DNA of 64,000 nt from positions 62,001 to 126,000 of the forward strand of contig JAPPBT010000025.1 in assembly GCA_026702745.1 (NCBI GenBank), written 5' to 3'. Below, piece after piece: positions 34,492-43,066 of this stretch. This DNA comes from Gemmatimonadota bacterium (GTDB taxonomy: Bacteria; JAAXHH01). The position numbers and the translations under genes are program-made. How positions within the stretch are numbered: the stretch's first letter is position 1; each line of letters begins with the position of its first letter. A model generated the notes under the pieces. That model did no database searches, was not told the DNA's origin, and saw only the letters and a program-made list of their open reading frames with translations.

Positions 34492-36201
34492 ATGCTCGCG
34501 AACTTGAGAGTCAGAAACTACGCGCTCCTGGACGAGGTGGACATCGAGTTCACTCCCGGATTGAACGTGCTCACGGGTGAAACCGGCTCCGGGAAGTCCA
34601 TCCTGATCGGCGCGCTGGGACTCATTCTCGGCGGCCGGGCCGCGTCGGATACCATTCGGGGCGGTGCACGGACCGCGATCGTCGAGGGGCTGTTCGAAGG
34701 GGAGCGCGACCCGCACCTGCGGGACCTGCTTTCGGAGATCGGCGTGGCCCCGGAGGAGGATGGGCTGATTGTCCGTCGGGAGGTCAGCCGCGACGGGCGC
34801 AACCGGTGCACCATAAACGGCAGCCTGGTCACCGTTTCCGTCCTCAGGAAACTGGGCGTCCTGCTGGTTGACCTGCACGGACAGCACGATCACCAGACGC
34901 TGCTGAACCCGCGGACGCACCGGGACTTCCTTGACGGTTTCGAGGACGTGCGAACGCCGAAGCAACGCGTCGCGGAAGCCTACCGCCGGTTCACTGAACG
35001 GTCGGAGGCCCTGCGGCAACTGGAGGAAGAACTCGCCGCCACCCGGGAACGGGAGGAACTCCACCGCTTCCAGCTCGACGAACTCGACCAGGCGGACCTT
35101 TCGCCGGGGGAGGACGAGGAACTGGAAAGGGAACGGGCCGTCCTTGAGCACGCGGAGCAGTTGATCCGGGTCGCTTCCGAGGCTTCCGAGGCGCTTTCCG
35201 AAGGAGAGGACGCGTTCGTTGACGGACTGGTCCGTGTCATCCGCGCGCTGGAGGAAGCGGAACGTATCGACCCCTCTCTGGGCGAGGCCCTTGAAAGCGT
35301 GCGCACCGCGCGATACCAGCTCGACGACTGCACCGATTTCCTGCGTCGTTACCGCGACCGCGTCGAATATGACCCGGCGCGCCTGGAAGAGGTGCTGGAC
35401 CGGCTGGATCTCATCGGACGGCTCAAGCGGAAATACGGTGCCACGATCGAGGAGGTCGCGGGCCACCGCAACCGGATCGCCGGAGAACTGGAGCGGATGG
35501 ACACGGCCGACGAGCGGCGGAACCACCTTCGCGTGGAGGTGGAAGCAGCACGGCAGGAACTGGCCGAAAGGGCGAAGGCCCTGTCGGACCGGCGTAAACA
35601 GGTTGCCCACAAGCTGGAAGGCCGGGTGGTGGCGGAACTGGCCGAACTGGGCATGGAGAAGACCGGTTTCCAGGTGGGGATCGAGTGGCAGGAGTCCGAT
35701 GATGGACCTGTGCGGATCGACGGGCGCAGCTACCGCGTGGACGGCCACGGGATGGACCGGATCGAGTTCCTGATATCACCCAATGCGGGAGAGACCCTGA
35801 AACCGCTGGCGAGCATCGCTTCCGGCGGCGAGATCTCCCGCGTCATGTTGGCGCTGAAAGTGATCCTGGCCGAATCCGACCGCATGCCGACGCTGATATT
35901 CGACGAGTTGGACATCGGGATCGGCGGCCGCATTGCCGAATCGGTCGGCCACCGCCTGAAGTTGCTTTCCCGGGACCACCAGGTGCTGTGCATCACCCAT
36001 CTTCATCAGGTGGCCTGCTGGGGTCGTACGCATTTCACTGTGCACAAGCAGTCGGCCCGCGGCCGGTCGATCACGCTGGTAGATCACCTGGACGAGGACG
36101 GCCGGGTCAGGGAGATCGCGCGCATGCTGGCCGGAGAAACGGTGGACGCCATGGCCCTATCCCATGCCCGCGAGATGCTCCGGCGCACGGCGGCCGCGTG
36201 A
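34492..36201 (+). CDS. recN: DNA repair protein RecN
   Basis: SMC-like ATPase for double-strand-break repair, 569 residues. N-terminal half-ATPase with Walker A GETGSGKSILIGAL (about 29), a Q-loop region, two coiled-coil arms (about 150-350), and the C-terminal half with the ABC signature IASGGEISRVMLALK and Walker B PTLIFDELDIGIGGR. No SOS box is obvious. The coding order nadK-recN is common in many bacteria. Confidence 0.95.
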   Translation: MLANLRVRNYALLDEVDIEFTPGLNVLTGETGSGKSILIGALGLILGGRAASDTIRGGARTAIVEGLFEGERDPHLRDLLSEIGVAPEEDGLIVRREVSRDGRNRCTINGSLVTVSVLRKLGVLLVDLHGQHDHQTLLNPRTHRDFLDGFEDVRTPKQRVAEAYRRFTERSEALRQLEEELAATREREELHRFQLDELDQADLSPGEDEELERERAVLEHAEQLIRVASEASEALSEGEDAFVDGLVRVIRALEEAERIDPSLGEALESVRTARYQLDDCTDFLRRYRDRVEYDPARLEEVLDRLDLIGRLKRKYGATIEEVAGHRNRIAGELERMDTADERRNHLRVEVEAARQELAERAKALSDRRKQVAHKLEGRVVAELAELGMEKTGFQVGIEWQESDDGPVRIDGRSYRVDGHGMDRIEFLISPNAGETLKPLASIASGGEISRVMLALKVILAESDRMPTLIFDELDIGIGGRIAESVGHRLKLLSRDHQVLCITHLHQVACWGRTHFTVHKQSARGRSITLVDHLDEDGRVREIARMLAGETVDAMALSHAREMLRRTAAA

Positions 36202-36212
36202 ACTACCCCATC

Positions 36213-36258
36213 CCGCGAAGGGCGGCGGCATGAGTCCGCGAAGGGCGGCGGCATGAGT
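36213..36258. repeat. 23 bp duplication covering the pgsA ribosome site and start codon
   Basis: The unit CCGCGAAGGGCGGCGGCATG plus AGT occurs at 36213-36235 and 36236-36258. It duplicates a ribosome site and an ATG. The upstream copy opens a nine-codon frame (see next entry). Confidence 0.9.
36230..36256 (+). CDS. possible eight-residue leader peptide before pgsA
   Basis: ATG at 36230 starts MSPRRAAA and stops with TGA at 36254-36256, overlapping the pgsA ATG at 36253 as ATGA. It arises from the 23 bp duplication. It may be translated and couple to pgsA, or it may be an inert by-product; sequence alone cannot tell. Confidence 0.35.
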   Translation: MSPRRAAA

Positions 36259-36813
36259 CCGGATTCCGGAGGGAACGGTAGAACGGGACGGTTCTGGACG
36301 CCGCCCAACGTGCTGTCCCTTTCACGCATCGCCGCCGTTCCTTTCATCTACTGGAGTTTCGCCGGGGATGTACTCGTTGCCCTGTATTTACTCGTCGGGT
36401 GGGCTTTTCTGACGGACGCGGCCGACGGTTACCTGGCGCGCCGCTTCCGCTGGTCATCCAGATGGGGGCTCGTACTCGACCCGCTGGCCGACAAGATCCT
36501 GGTCGGCAGCCTGTCGGTCTTCCTGGTCCTGTTCCGGGAATTCCCTCTGTGGGCGGCCGCGCTGATCATCGCCCGCGACCTGTCCATTCTGACTGCGGGC
36601 GCGTATCTGTATCTCAAGCCCGGGAACGTGGTCCTGCCGGCCGACCGGGTCGGCAAGCTGACCACCCTGGCCATGGGCGTCGCACTGGTCCTCTACGTGG
36701 TGGAGTGGCAGCCGTACGGAACGTGGGCTCTCTGGGCGGCCCTCTGCTGCGTGGTCGGATCGGGTCTGCACTACATACTGGAATTCACGCGGCGGGAAAG
36801 ATCGGTCACATGA
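36253..36813 (+). CDS. pgsA: CDP-diacylglycerol-glycerol-3-phosphate phosphatidyltransferase-like protein
   Basis: Membrane CDP-alcohol phosphatidyltransferase, 186 residues, about five helices. The catalytic motif D-G-x2-A-R-x8-G-x3-D-x3-D reads DGYLARRFRWSSRWGLVLDP then LADK, all eight key residues present. It most likely makes phosphatidylglycerophosphate, though other CDP-alcohol substrates are possible. The ATG is the second copy in a 23 bp duplication. The stop overlaps the next gene's ATG (ATGA), linking it to the PqqD/ABC cluster. Confidence 0.88.
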   Translation: MSPDSGGNGRTGRFWTPPNVLSLSRIAAVPFIYWSFAGDVLVALYLLVGWAFLTDAADGYLARRFRWSSRWGLVLDPLADKILVGSLSVFLVLFREFPLWAAALIIARDLSILTAGAYLYLKPGNVVLPADRVGKLTTLAMGVALVLYVVEWQPYGTWALWAALCCVVGSGLHYILEFTRRERSVT

Positions 36814-37763
36814 ATCGAGGGGCATCGAAATGGGTGGTCACCGGTTGGCATCACCTGTCGTTCGAGCGGCCGGAAGACTGGAGCATCGGCGCGGTATCGG
36901 GCGATTTTTCGACGGGCTATCTTCGGCTCGACGATGCGGAGATGCCCCGTTTCGAGCTGAGATGGGAGCGCACGCGCGGCCAGGAATCGGCCGATCAGGT
37001 GGTCGCGAGATACCTCAGGAACCTCACCGGGAAGGGCGGGAGGGGCGGAAAGAAGGCGCCGCCCGTCAAGGTCCGGCGCGACCTGGCGCTCATCAAGGAC
37101 GAGACCGTACTGGCGGACCGCACCGTGGAGGGGTTTCACTGGCGGACGGAAGGACCCGAGCCCCTGCAGGCCTACGGCTGCCTGTGGATGTGCGAAATCT
37201 GCGGTCGCACGGTCTTCGCCCAGGTCCTCGGACGCGGGGGAGAGTCCATGATGACCCGGGCCTCGAGACTGCTGAATACTCTGGACGACCACGCGCGCGG
37301 CGACACCGCCACCTGGGCCGTATACGGACTGCGTATCGAGCTGCCGGCCGACTGCGTCCTGAAGCACCACTCCTTCATGACGGGCCGTATCGAGTTGACT
37401 TTCCAGCGCGGCAACGCCAGATTGGAACTGTTAAGGATGAGCCTTGCCGAAATGCACATGGAGGGCCGGACGTTCCCGGACTGGTTCCAGGACACCTATG
37501 GCAGCGAAATCGACGTCTGGATCGACGACGCCGGTCTCACGGGCGGCCACCCGTCCATCGGCGGGACGGGCCAGGGCGTTGATCCCGAGTCGGTTCACAA
37601 CCACATGGCGTGGCTGCCGTGGCGGCGACCGCGCAAAAAACCATTGAGTTGTCGCGGCTGGCATTGTATCGATGGCAATAGGATATACGTGCTGCGCCAC
37701 CTGGACGAATCACACCGGCCCGAGTTCCTGGACGAAATAGCCGGTACGGTGGTCTGCCACTGA
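36810..37763 (+). CDS. unknown protein with CxxC motif, first gene of PqqD/ABC cluster
   Basis: 317 residues, no signal peptide or membrane helix. The start is taken at 36810 because it overlaps the pgsA stop; the same frame is open back into pgsA but that part is out-of-frame shadow. The N-terminus (SKWVVTGWHHLSFERPEDWS) is beta-rich. A CEIC motif sits at about residue 128, and a second Cys-rich patch (SCRGWHCIDGNRIYVLRH) is near the end. Between them lies a two-fold-looking W...L...P pattern. Possibly metal-binding. Its partners are PqqD-like and ABC exporter genes, which suggests a role in making or handling an exported peptide or lipid, but this is inference. I do not recognise the family. 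Confidence 0.72.
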   Translation: MNRGASKWVVTGWHHLSFERPEDWSIGAVSGDFSTGYLRLDDAEMPRFELRWERTRGQESADQVVARYLRNLTGKGGRGGKKAPPVKVRRDLALIKDETVLADRTVEGFHWRTEGPEPLQAYGCLWMCEICGRTVFAQVLGRGGESMMTRASRLLNTLDDHARGDTATWAVYGLRIELPADCVLKHHSFMTGRIELTFQRGNARLELLRMSLAEMHMEGRTFPDWFQDTYGSEIDVWIDDAGLTGGHPSIGGTGQGVDPESVHNHMAWLPWRRPRKKPLSCRGWHCIDGNRIYVLRHLDESHRPEFLDEIAGTVVCH

Positions 37764-37821
37764 TCTCGCGGGAAGGGTGAGACCGCGTCCATGACCGGGA
37801 ACTTTCACGAGGGTCGTCACC

Positions 37822-38217
37822 ATGCCGTTGTTTCGAAAGAAGCCGCCCCCGCTGCCCCGAAGGGAGTTATTGCGCGCAAAGCCGGTTCGCAACGAGAAGC
37901 TGACCTGCGAGGAGAACTCCGACGGGGAGATCGTGCTGGGCATCCCGAGGCGCAAGACCTGGTGGATCAACACCATGTCCCGGATGTTTTACGTGCCGAG
38001 CCGGCGGACGGTGGTGCTGGACCGGATCGGTTCGTTCCTCTGGGGATTGTGTGACGGGCAGAATACGGTGGACCATGTCATATCGACGATCCGGACCGAA
38101 TACAAGCTGGAACGCAAGGAAGCGGAGGTCTCCACGCTGACCTACCTGAAACAACTCACGGAGAAGGGGTTGATCGGACTGGCCGTGGCAAACAGAAAAG
38201 GAGAAAGGAACGCATGA
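37822..38217 (+). CDS. PqqD-like (RRE) protein
   Basis: 131 residues. A basic N-terminal extension (about 1-35) precedes a PqqD/RRE fold: ...RRKTWWINTMSRMFYVPSRRTVVLDRIGSFLWGLCDGQNTVDHVI and then a winged-helix half ...LERKEAEVSTLTYLKQLTEKGLIGL. RiPP recognition elements normally bind a precursor peptide's leader and hand it to a radical-SAM or other maturase. None is seen here. The stop overlaps the permease ATG (ATGA), so it is co-translated with the transporter. A non-RiPP role is possible. Confidence 0.82.
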   Translation: MPLFRKKPPPLPRRELLRAKPVRNEKLTCEENSDGEIVLGIPRRKTWWINTMSRMFYVPSRRTVVLDRIGSFLWGLCDGQNTVDHVISTIRTEYKLERKEAEVSTLTYLKQLTEKGLIGLAVANRKGERNA

Positions 38218-38876
38218 CGACGGAATCGGCCGCGACGGCCGGCACGACGGAGAAACAGATTTCGCTGCCCCTGTCCAAGGCGATCGAGATCAGTTTCCGC
38301 AGCCTGAGGATCCGGTTCTGGCGGTCGCTGATCACGATCGGAGGCATCTTCTTCGGCATCGCCTTTCTCATGTCCATCCTGACCAGCGCCTCCATCAACG
38401 AAGCGCTCGTGGAAGGTGGTTCCCCTCAGGTCCGGGCGTTGCTGGAACAAAAGGGCGCGGACGGCGATTCGGCGACTCAGCAGGTATGGCTAGTTTCCCT
38501 CTCTCTGCTCGTGTGCGTCGTCGGCATCACCAACGCCATGTTGATGTCGGTAACCGAAAGGTACCGTGAAATCGGAACCATGAAGTGCCTGGGGGCACTG
38601 GACAAGTTCATCATTCAACTTTTCGTGCTGGAGTCCACCTTCCAGGGATTGGTCGGATCGGTAGGCGGGGTCATCATGGGCTGCCTGTTCATGCTGGTCT
38701 CGATGATGACCTCCTATGGATGGGATCCCCTGGTGCTATTCCCGGTACTGGATGTGGTCCAGAGCGGCCTGTATTCGCTGGGGGCCGGGCTGGGTCTTGC
38801 CATCATCGGGGCGCTGTACCCCGCGTACAGGGCATCCCAGATGCCGCCGGCCGACGCCATGCGCACGGAAGTCTGA
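38214..38876 (+). CDS. minimal FtsX/MacB-type ABC permease
   Basis: 220 residues. The N-terminal helix (SLITIGGIFFGIAFLMSIL, about 40-58) is followed by only about 40 residues of loop. The FtsX core comes next, with three helices and the hallmark ITNAMLMSVTERYREIGTMKCLGA (about 102-125), then the C-terminal SLGAGLGLAIIGALYPAYRASQMPPADAMR. Normal MacB/LolCE permeases carry a 200-residue periplasmic domain in that loop, which is absent here. It is probably a dimer with the ATPase encoded next, acting as mechanotransmitter or exporter. Confidence 0.85.
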   Translation: MTTESAATAGTTEKQISLPLSKAIEISFRSLRIRFWRSLITIGGIFFGIAFLMSILTSASINEALVEGGSPQVRALLEQKGADGDSATQQVWLVSLSLLVCVVGITNAMLMSVTERYREIGTMKCLGALDKFIIQLFVLESTFQGLVGSVGGVIMGCLFMLVSMMTSYGWDPLVLFPVLDVVQSGLYSLGAGLGLAIIGALYPAYRASQMPPADAMRTEV

Positions 38877-38925
38877 CGAGGGACTACCGGCGTACGAGGA
38901 GTACCACCGGAACACTTTCCTGGAG

Positions 38926-38973
38926 ATGGAATCAATCTGGAAAGTCGACCTGAAAGGGGCGGGAAATGACTGA
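38926..38973 (+). CDS. possible 15-residue peptide overlapping the ABC ATPase start
   Basis: An ATG at 38926 opens MESIWKVDLKGAGND, ending eight bases inside the ATPase gene. It lies in the 89-base gap between permease and ATPase. A GGAG abuts the ATG, which is too close for a normal ribosome site. It is listed because a peptide-coding frame beside a PqqD-like gene deserves a check; it may be non-coding. Confidence 0.2.
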   Translation: MESIWKVDLKGAGND

Positions 38974-39742
38974 AGAACAGACCGCGGTAATGGACGCGCC
39001 GGATACCGAAACCCAGAACATTGTGCGCACGCGCGGGGTCAAGCGGGTGTACCAGATGGGCAAGCTCTCCCTGGAGGCGCTCAAGGGCATCGACATGGAG
39101 GTCCAGCGCGGGGAGTACATCTCCATCATGGGCCCGTCGGGCTCGGGCAAGTCTACCCTGTTCAACATGATCGGCGCGCTGGACAAGCCCACGGAGGGTA
39201 AGGTCTACATCGACGAGGTCGACGTCGCCCAGCTGGACGCCTACGAACTCGCCTGGCTTCGGTGCCGCAAGATCGGCTACATCTTTCAGACCTTCAACCT
39301 GATCCCGGTCATGACCGCCCTGGAGAACGTTACCCTGCCGATGATTTTCGCAGGACTGGCGACGGACGAGGCCATCGACAAGGGCGTCGACCTGCTTACA
39401 CTGGTGGGGCTCGGTGAACGGGTCCAGCACAAGCCGCTGGAACTGTCCGGCGGGCAGCAGCAGCGCGTCGCCGTAGCCCGCGCACTGGCCAACGATCCGG
39501 CCATCGTCCTCGCGGACGAGCCCACGGGTAACCTGGACCGGAAAACGGGACGGGAGATCATCGAGCTGTTGCGGGAACTGAACCAGGAAAAGCAGGTGAC
39601 GATCATTTCGGCGACCCACGATCTGAAGATGCTGGACGTTTCAGACCGCATCCTGTGGGTGCAGGACGGCAGGATCACCAAGAACCAGCGTCGTGACGAG
39701 CTGGATCTGGACCTGGGCCAGATCGGCGCCGAAGAAGAATAA
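38966..39742 (+). CDS. LolD/MacB-type ABC transporter ATP-binding protein
   Basis: 258 residues. Walker A GPSGSGKSTLF, Q-loop FQTFNLIPVMTALENV, signature LSGGQQQRVAVARALANDPA, Walker B VLADEPTGNLDRKTG and H-loop SATHDLKML are all intact. The Q-loop/LNLIP style is that of the LolD-MacB-FtsE group. It partners the minimal permease upstream. The acidic C-terminal tail (DELDLDLGQIGAEEE) is unusual but short. Confidence 0.93.
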   Translation: MTEEQTAVMDAPDTETQNIVRTRGVKRVYQMGKLSLEALKGIDMEVQRGEYISIMGPSGSGKSTLFNMIGALDKPTEGKVYIDEVDVAQLDAYELAWLRCRKIGYIFQTFNLIPVMTALENVTLPMIFAGLATDEAIDKGVDLLTLVGLGERVQHKPLELSGGQQQRVAVARALANDPAIVLADEPTGNLDRKTGREIIELLRELNQEKQVTIISATHDLKMLDVSDRILWVQDGRITKNQRRDELDLDLGQIGAEEE

Positions 39743-39804
39743 TACGGATTTCTGGTGGGAATGAATTCAGGTGTTCAGGGTGGCTGACACGCGCCTCGGA
39801 TTCG

Positions 39805-42800
39805 TCAGGCGACGCCGGCTCCGCAGCACTTCTTGTACTTCTTCCCGCTGCCGCAGGGACAGGGCGCGTTGCGGCCGATTTTCTGCTCGACCTTGACCGG
39901 ACGGGACGGGTCCCTGTCGGAATGGCCGCCGCGACGTCCGGACCGCCTGGACCGTCCTGACCGCCCGAGTTGCTGGACGTCGGCATCCGCGTCGGATTCT
40001 TCGGTGGCCGCGCCGGCCATGCCGGCCATGGCCGGGGCTTCCTGGTGAATCGCCCGCATGTTGGTCGGAGTTTCCTGGCGGGGCATGCGCGTTTCGGCCA
40101 GTTCGGCGTTGAAGACGGTCTTGACGATCTCCTCGTCCAGCCGGTCCCACAACTCCTCGAACATGGCGTAGGCTTCCTTCTTGTACTGGATCAGCGGATC
40201 CAGCTGGCCGTAGGCACGCAGGCCGATGCCCTCCCGCATCCGGTCGATCTCGTACAGGTGCTCCTGCCAGGCGTTGTCGATGACGTGCAGGGTGGCAAAG
40301 CGCTCCAGGTCGCGCATCAGTTCCGGCGAAGGCGCCAGGGCCGCTTCCTTCCGCTCGTAGGACTCGAGCATCTTCTCGTTGGCCAGTTCCACCAGTGATT
40401 CCACGTTCAGATCCGCCATTTCCTCTTCGGCCACGGCCACGGCCACGTGGAAGTTCCGGGCCAGGTCGCCGCTCAGACCGTCCAGGTCCCAGTCCTCGGG
40501 ATAGGTCTTGGGATCGGTATATTCCGCCACCTTCCGTTCCGCCACACCTCGGATCATCTCGTTGACATCTTCCCTGAGGTTCTTGCGCTCCAGGGCGTGC
40601 AGGCGGCGGTCGTACACGGCTTCGCGCTGCTGGTTCATGACGTTGTCGTATTCGAGCACGTGCTTCCGCATGTCGAAATGCTGGGCCTCCACCCGCTTCT
40701 GGGCGCGTTCGATGGACCGGGTCACCATGGAGTGCTCGATCACTTCTCCGTCCGGAATTTTCAGGCGGTCCATGACGGAGGCGATGCGCTCGGAGCCGAA
40801 GAGCCGCATCAGGTCGTCCTCGAGCGAGAGGTAGAATCGCGACGAACCCGGATCTCCCTGGCGTCCGGAGCGACCCCGGAGCTGGCGATCGATGCGCCGG
40901 GCTTCGTGGCGTTCGGTCCCGATGATGTGGAGGCCGCCGAGATCGACTACGCCCGTACCGAGCTTGATGTCGGTGCCCCGGCCCGCCATGTTCGTAGCGA
41001 TGGTCACCGAGCCGGGCTGGCCGGCTTTCGCGATAATCTCGGACTCCTGCTGGTGGAACTTGGCGTTCAGCACGTTGTGCTTGATGCCCCGGCGCTTCAG
41101 CATGCGGCTCAGCGTTTCCGAGGCGTCGACGGAGGTGGTCCCGATCAGGATGGGCTGGCGCTTCCCGTTCAATTCCTCGATCTCATCGATGACCGCGTTA
41201 TACTTCTCGCGACGGGTGCGGAAGACCACGTCGTCGTGGTCGGTGCGCCGGATCGGTTGATTGGTCGGAATCTCCACCACGTCCATCTTGTATATCGCGA
41301 AGAACTCGCTCGCTTCCGTCACGGCCGTGCCGGTCATGCCCGCCAGCTTCTCGTACATGCGGAAGTAATTCTGTATGGTGATGGACGCGACCGTGCGCGT
41401 TTCCTGCTCGATCTTCACGCCTTCCTTGGCTTCGATGGCCTGGTGCAGGCCCTCGGCCAGCCGCCTGCCGTACATCAGCCGGCCCGTGAAGGTGTCGACC
41501 AGAACGACCTTCCCGTTCTCGATAACGTAATCGATGTCCTTTTCGTAGATCGCGTAGGCCTGGAGCAGCTGGTGCATGTTGTGGATGCGTTCGCTGCGTT
41601 CGGAGTACAGTTTCTCCAGCTCGGCCTTCCGTTCGTTCTTTTGCTCATCGGTAAGACCCGCGTCGGAGTCGATTTCCACGATGCCTTCGCCGAGATCGGG
41701 AATGATGAAGAGTTCCTGCTCGCCCGGTGAAAGAAGTTCCCGGCCCTTCTCGTTGATTTCGGTATGGCGGGTCTTCTCGTCGACTGTAAAGTAGAGCTCG
41801 TCGTCCAGCACGGGCATCTTCTTTTCCCGGATGTAGTCCCCCTCCACCTGCTGGATCAGCTTCTTTATGCCGGGTTCCTGCTGCAGTTTCAGGAGTTTCT
41901 TGTTCTTCGGCATGCCCCGCTGTGCCTGCAGCAGCTTGATCCCGGCTTCGTAGTCGTCCTCCTCGTTGTCCAGCATCGCTTCCGCATCCGCGATGATCTT
42001 CGCCGCGAAGCGGGTCTGGGCGCGCACGAGCTTCTGCACGTCTGGCAGGGACTCGGCGTATTTACCGCTGTTCGACTCGCTCACCTGTCCCGCGATGATG
42101 AGAGGCGTGCGGGCTTCGTCGATCAGGATGGAATCCACCTCGTCTACGATCGCGTAAGGGTGGCCCTGTTGCACGCGGTCCTCCAGGCGCCACTTCATGT
42201 TGTCCCGGAGGTAGTCGAATCCGAATTCGTTGGTGGTCCCGTAGGTCACGTCCGCCTGGTAGCCGGCTTTCTTCCGCTCCACGTCGGGATCGTTGTTCTG
42301 CAAGCACTCGACCGTGAGCCCGAGAAACTCGAAGACCGGTCCCATCCAGGCCCGGTCGCGCTTGGCGAGGAACTCGTTGTGCGTCACCAGGTGGGCGCCG
42401 CGGCCGGTCAGTCCGTTGAGATACATGGGGAAAAGGGCTACGAGCGTCTTGCCCTCACCGGTTGCCATCTCGGCGATCTTGCCTTCGTGGAGCACGATCC
42501 CGCCGATGATCTGCACGTCGTAGGGCGTCATGTCCCACACCATGTCGCCCTGGCCGGGGACAAACCACGACCTGCCGATCATGCGCCTGCAGGCTTCCTT
42601 GACCAGGCCATAGGCTTCCGGAAGGATGTCGTCCAGGTCCTCACCGTCTTCCCAACGGGCCCGGAACTCCCGCGTTTTCTCGGGGAACTGGGCTTCGTCA
42701 AGCGTCTGGTATTCGTCGGCCCATTCATTGACGGCCTCGACGAGCGGTTCCATCCGCTTGACGTCCCGGTCGTGCTTGGTCCCGAAAGCGCTGGCGATCA

Positions 42801-42822
42801 GGTTTTTGATCGGGGTGATCAT
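39805..42822 (-). CDS. secA: protein translocase ATPase SecA
   Basis: 1005 residues from the ATG at 42822 (MITPIKNLIASAFG), with AAGGA nine bases upstream. The frame open to 42912 would add an improbable Pro/Arg-rich leader. Walker A MATGEGKTLVALFP, DEVDSILIDEARTPL, the preprotein cross-linking domain and helical scaffold are present. The C-terminal SEC-C zinc motif CPCGSGKKYKKCC is also present. The segment before the zinc motif (about 940-985) contains RSGRSRRSGRRGG-type low complexity. SecA drives Sec-dependent export, needed here for the secreted protease and outer-membrane proteins. Confidence 0.97.
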   Translation of the reverse strand: MITPIKNLIASAFGTKHDRDVKRMEPLVEAVNEWADEYQTLDEAQFPEKTREFRARWEDGEDLDDILPEAYGLVKEACRRMIGRSWFVPGQGDMVWDMTPYDVQIIGGIVLHEGKIAEMATGEGKTLVALFPMYLNGLTGRGAHLVTHNEFLAKRDRAWMGPVFEFLGLTVECLQNNDPDVERKKAGYQADVTYGTTNEFGFDYLRDNMKWRLEDRVQQGHPYAIVDEVDSILIDEARTPLIIAGQVSESNSGKYAESLPDVQKLVRAQTRFAAKIIADAEAMLDNEEDDYEAGIKLLQAQRGMPKNKKLLKLQQEPGIKKLIQQVEGDYIREKKMPVLDDELYFTVDEKTRHTEINEKGRELLSPGEQELFIIPDLGEGIVEIDSDAGLTDEQKNERKAELEKLYSERSERIHNMHQLLQAYAIYEKDIDYVIENGKVVLVDTFTGRLMYGRRLAEGLHQAIEAKEGVKIEQETRTVASITIQNYFRMYEKLAGMTGTAVTEASEFFAIYKMDVVEIPTNQPIRRTDHDDVVFRTRREKYNAVIDEIEELNGKRQPILIGTTSVDASETLSRMLKRRGIKHNVLNAKFHQQESEIIAKAGQPGSVTIATNMAGRGTDIKLGTGVVDLGGLHIIGTERHEARRIDRQLRGRSGRQGDPGSSRFYLSLEDDLMRLFGSERIASVMDRLKIPDGEVIEHSMVTRSIERAQKRVEAQHFDMRKHVLEYDNVMNQQREAVYDRRLHALERKNLREDVNEMIRGVAERKVAEYTDPKTYPEDWDLDGLSGDLARNFHVAVAVAEEEMADLNVESLVELANEKMLESYERKEAALAPSPELMRDLERFATLHVIDNAWQEHLYEIDRMREGIGLRAYGQLDPLIQYKKEAYAMFEELWDRLDEEIVKTVFNAELAETRMPRQETPTNMRAIHQEAPAMAGMAGAATEESDADADVQQLGRSGRSRRSGRRGGHSDRDPSRPVKVEQKIGRNAPCPCGSGKKYKKCCGAGVA

Positions 42823-42995
42823 GGTCTCTGGTCCTTGGTTCGGCGCCCCGCGGGCGCGCGCTGGCCGGAAGCTGGTCCGGTCTAGCCCAGGCTCGACGGC
42901 CGTATTCTCCAACCATGAAACTTAAGGGAGCGGCCGGATGGGGACAACCCTTTTCTTCGAATCGGAACGGTCGGATCGGGCCTTCTGCCGCCCAT

Positions 42996-43032
42996 GAAAA
43001 AACCCCGGCGGGCAGGCGTGCGCGCCGGGGTT
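42996..43032 (-). terminator. intrinsic terminator of the sigma-factor gene
   Basis: On the minus strand AACCCCGGCG pairs with CGCCGGGGTT around a 12-base loop, followed by TTTTTT. It lies 35 bases past the sigma-factor stop. This is the clearest rho-independent terminator in the window. Confidence 0.85.
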
Positions 43033-43066
43033 GCGTGCGGTTTTCGAACGGCAGGACATGCCCCTG

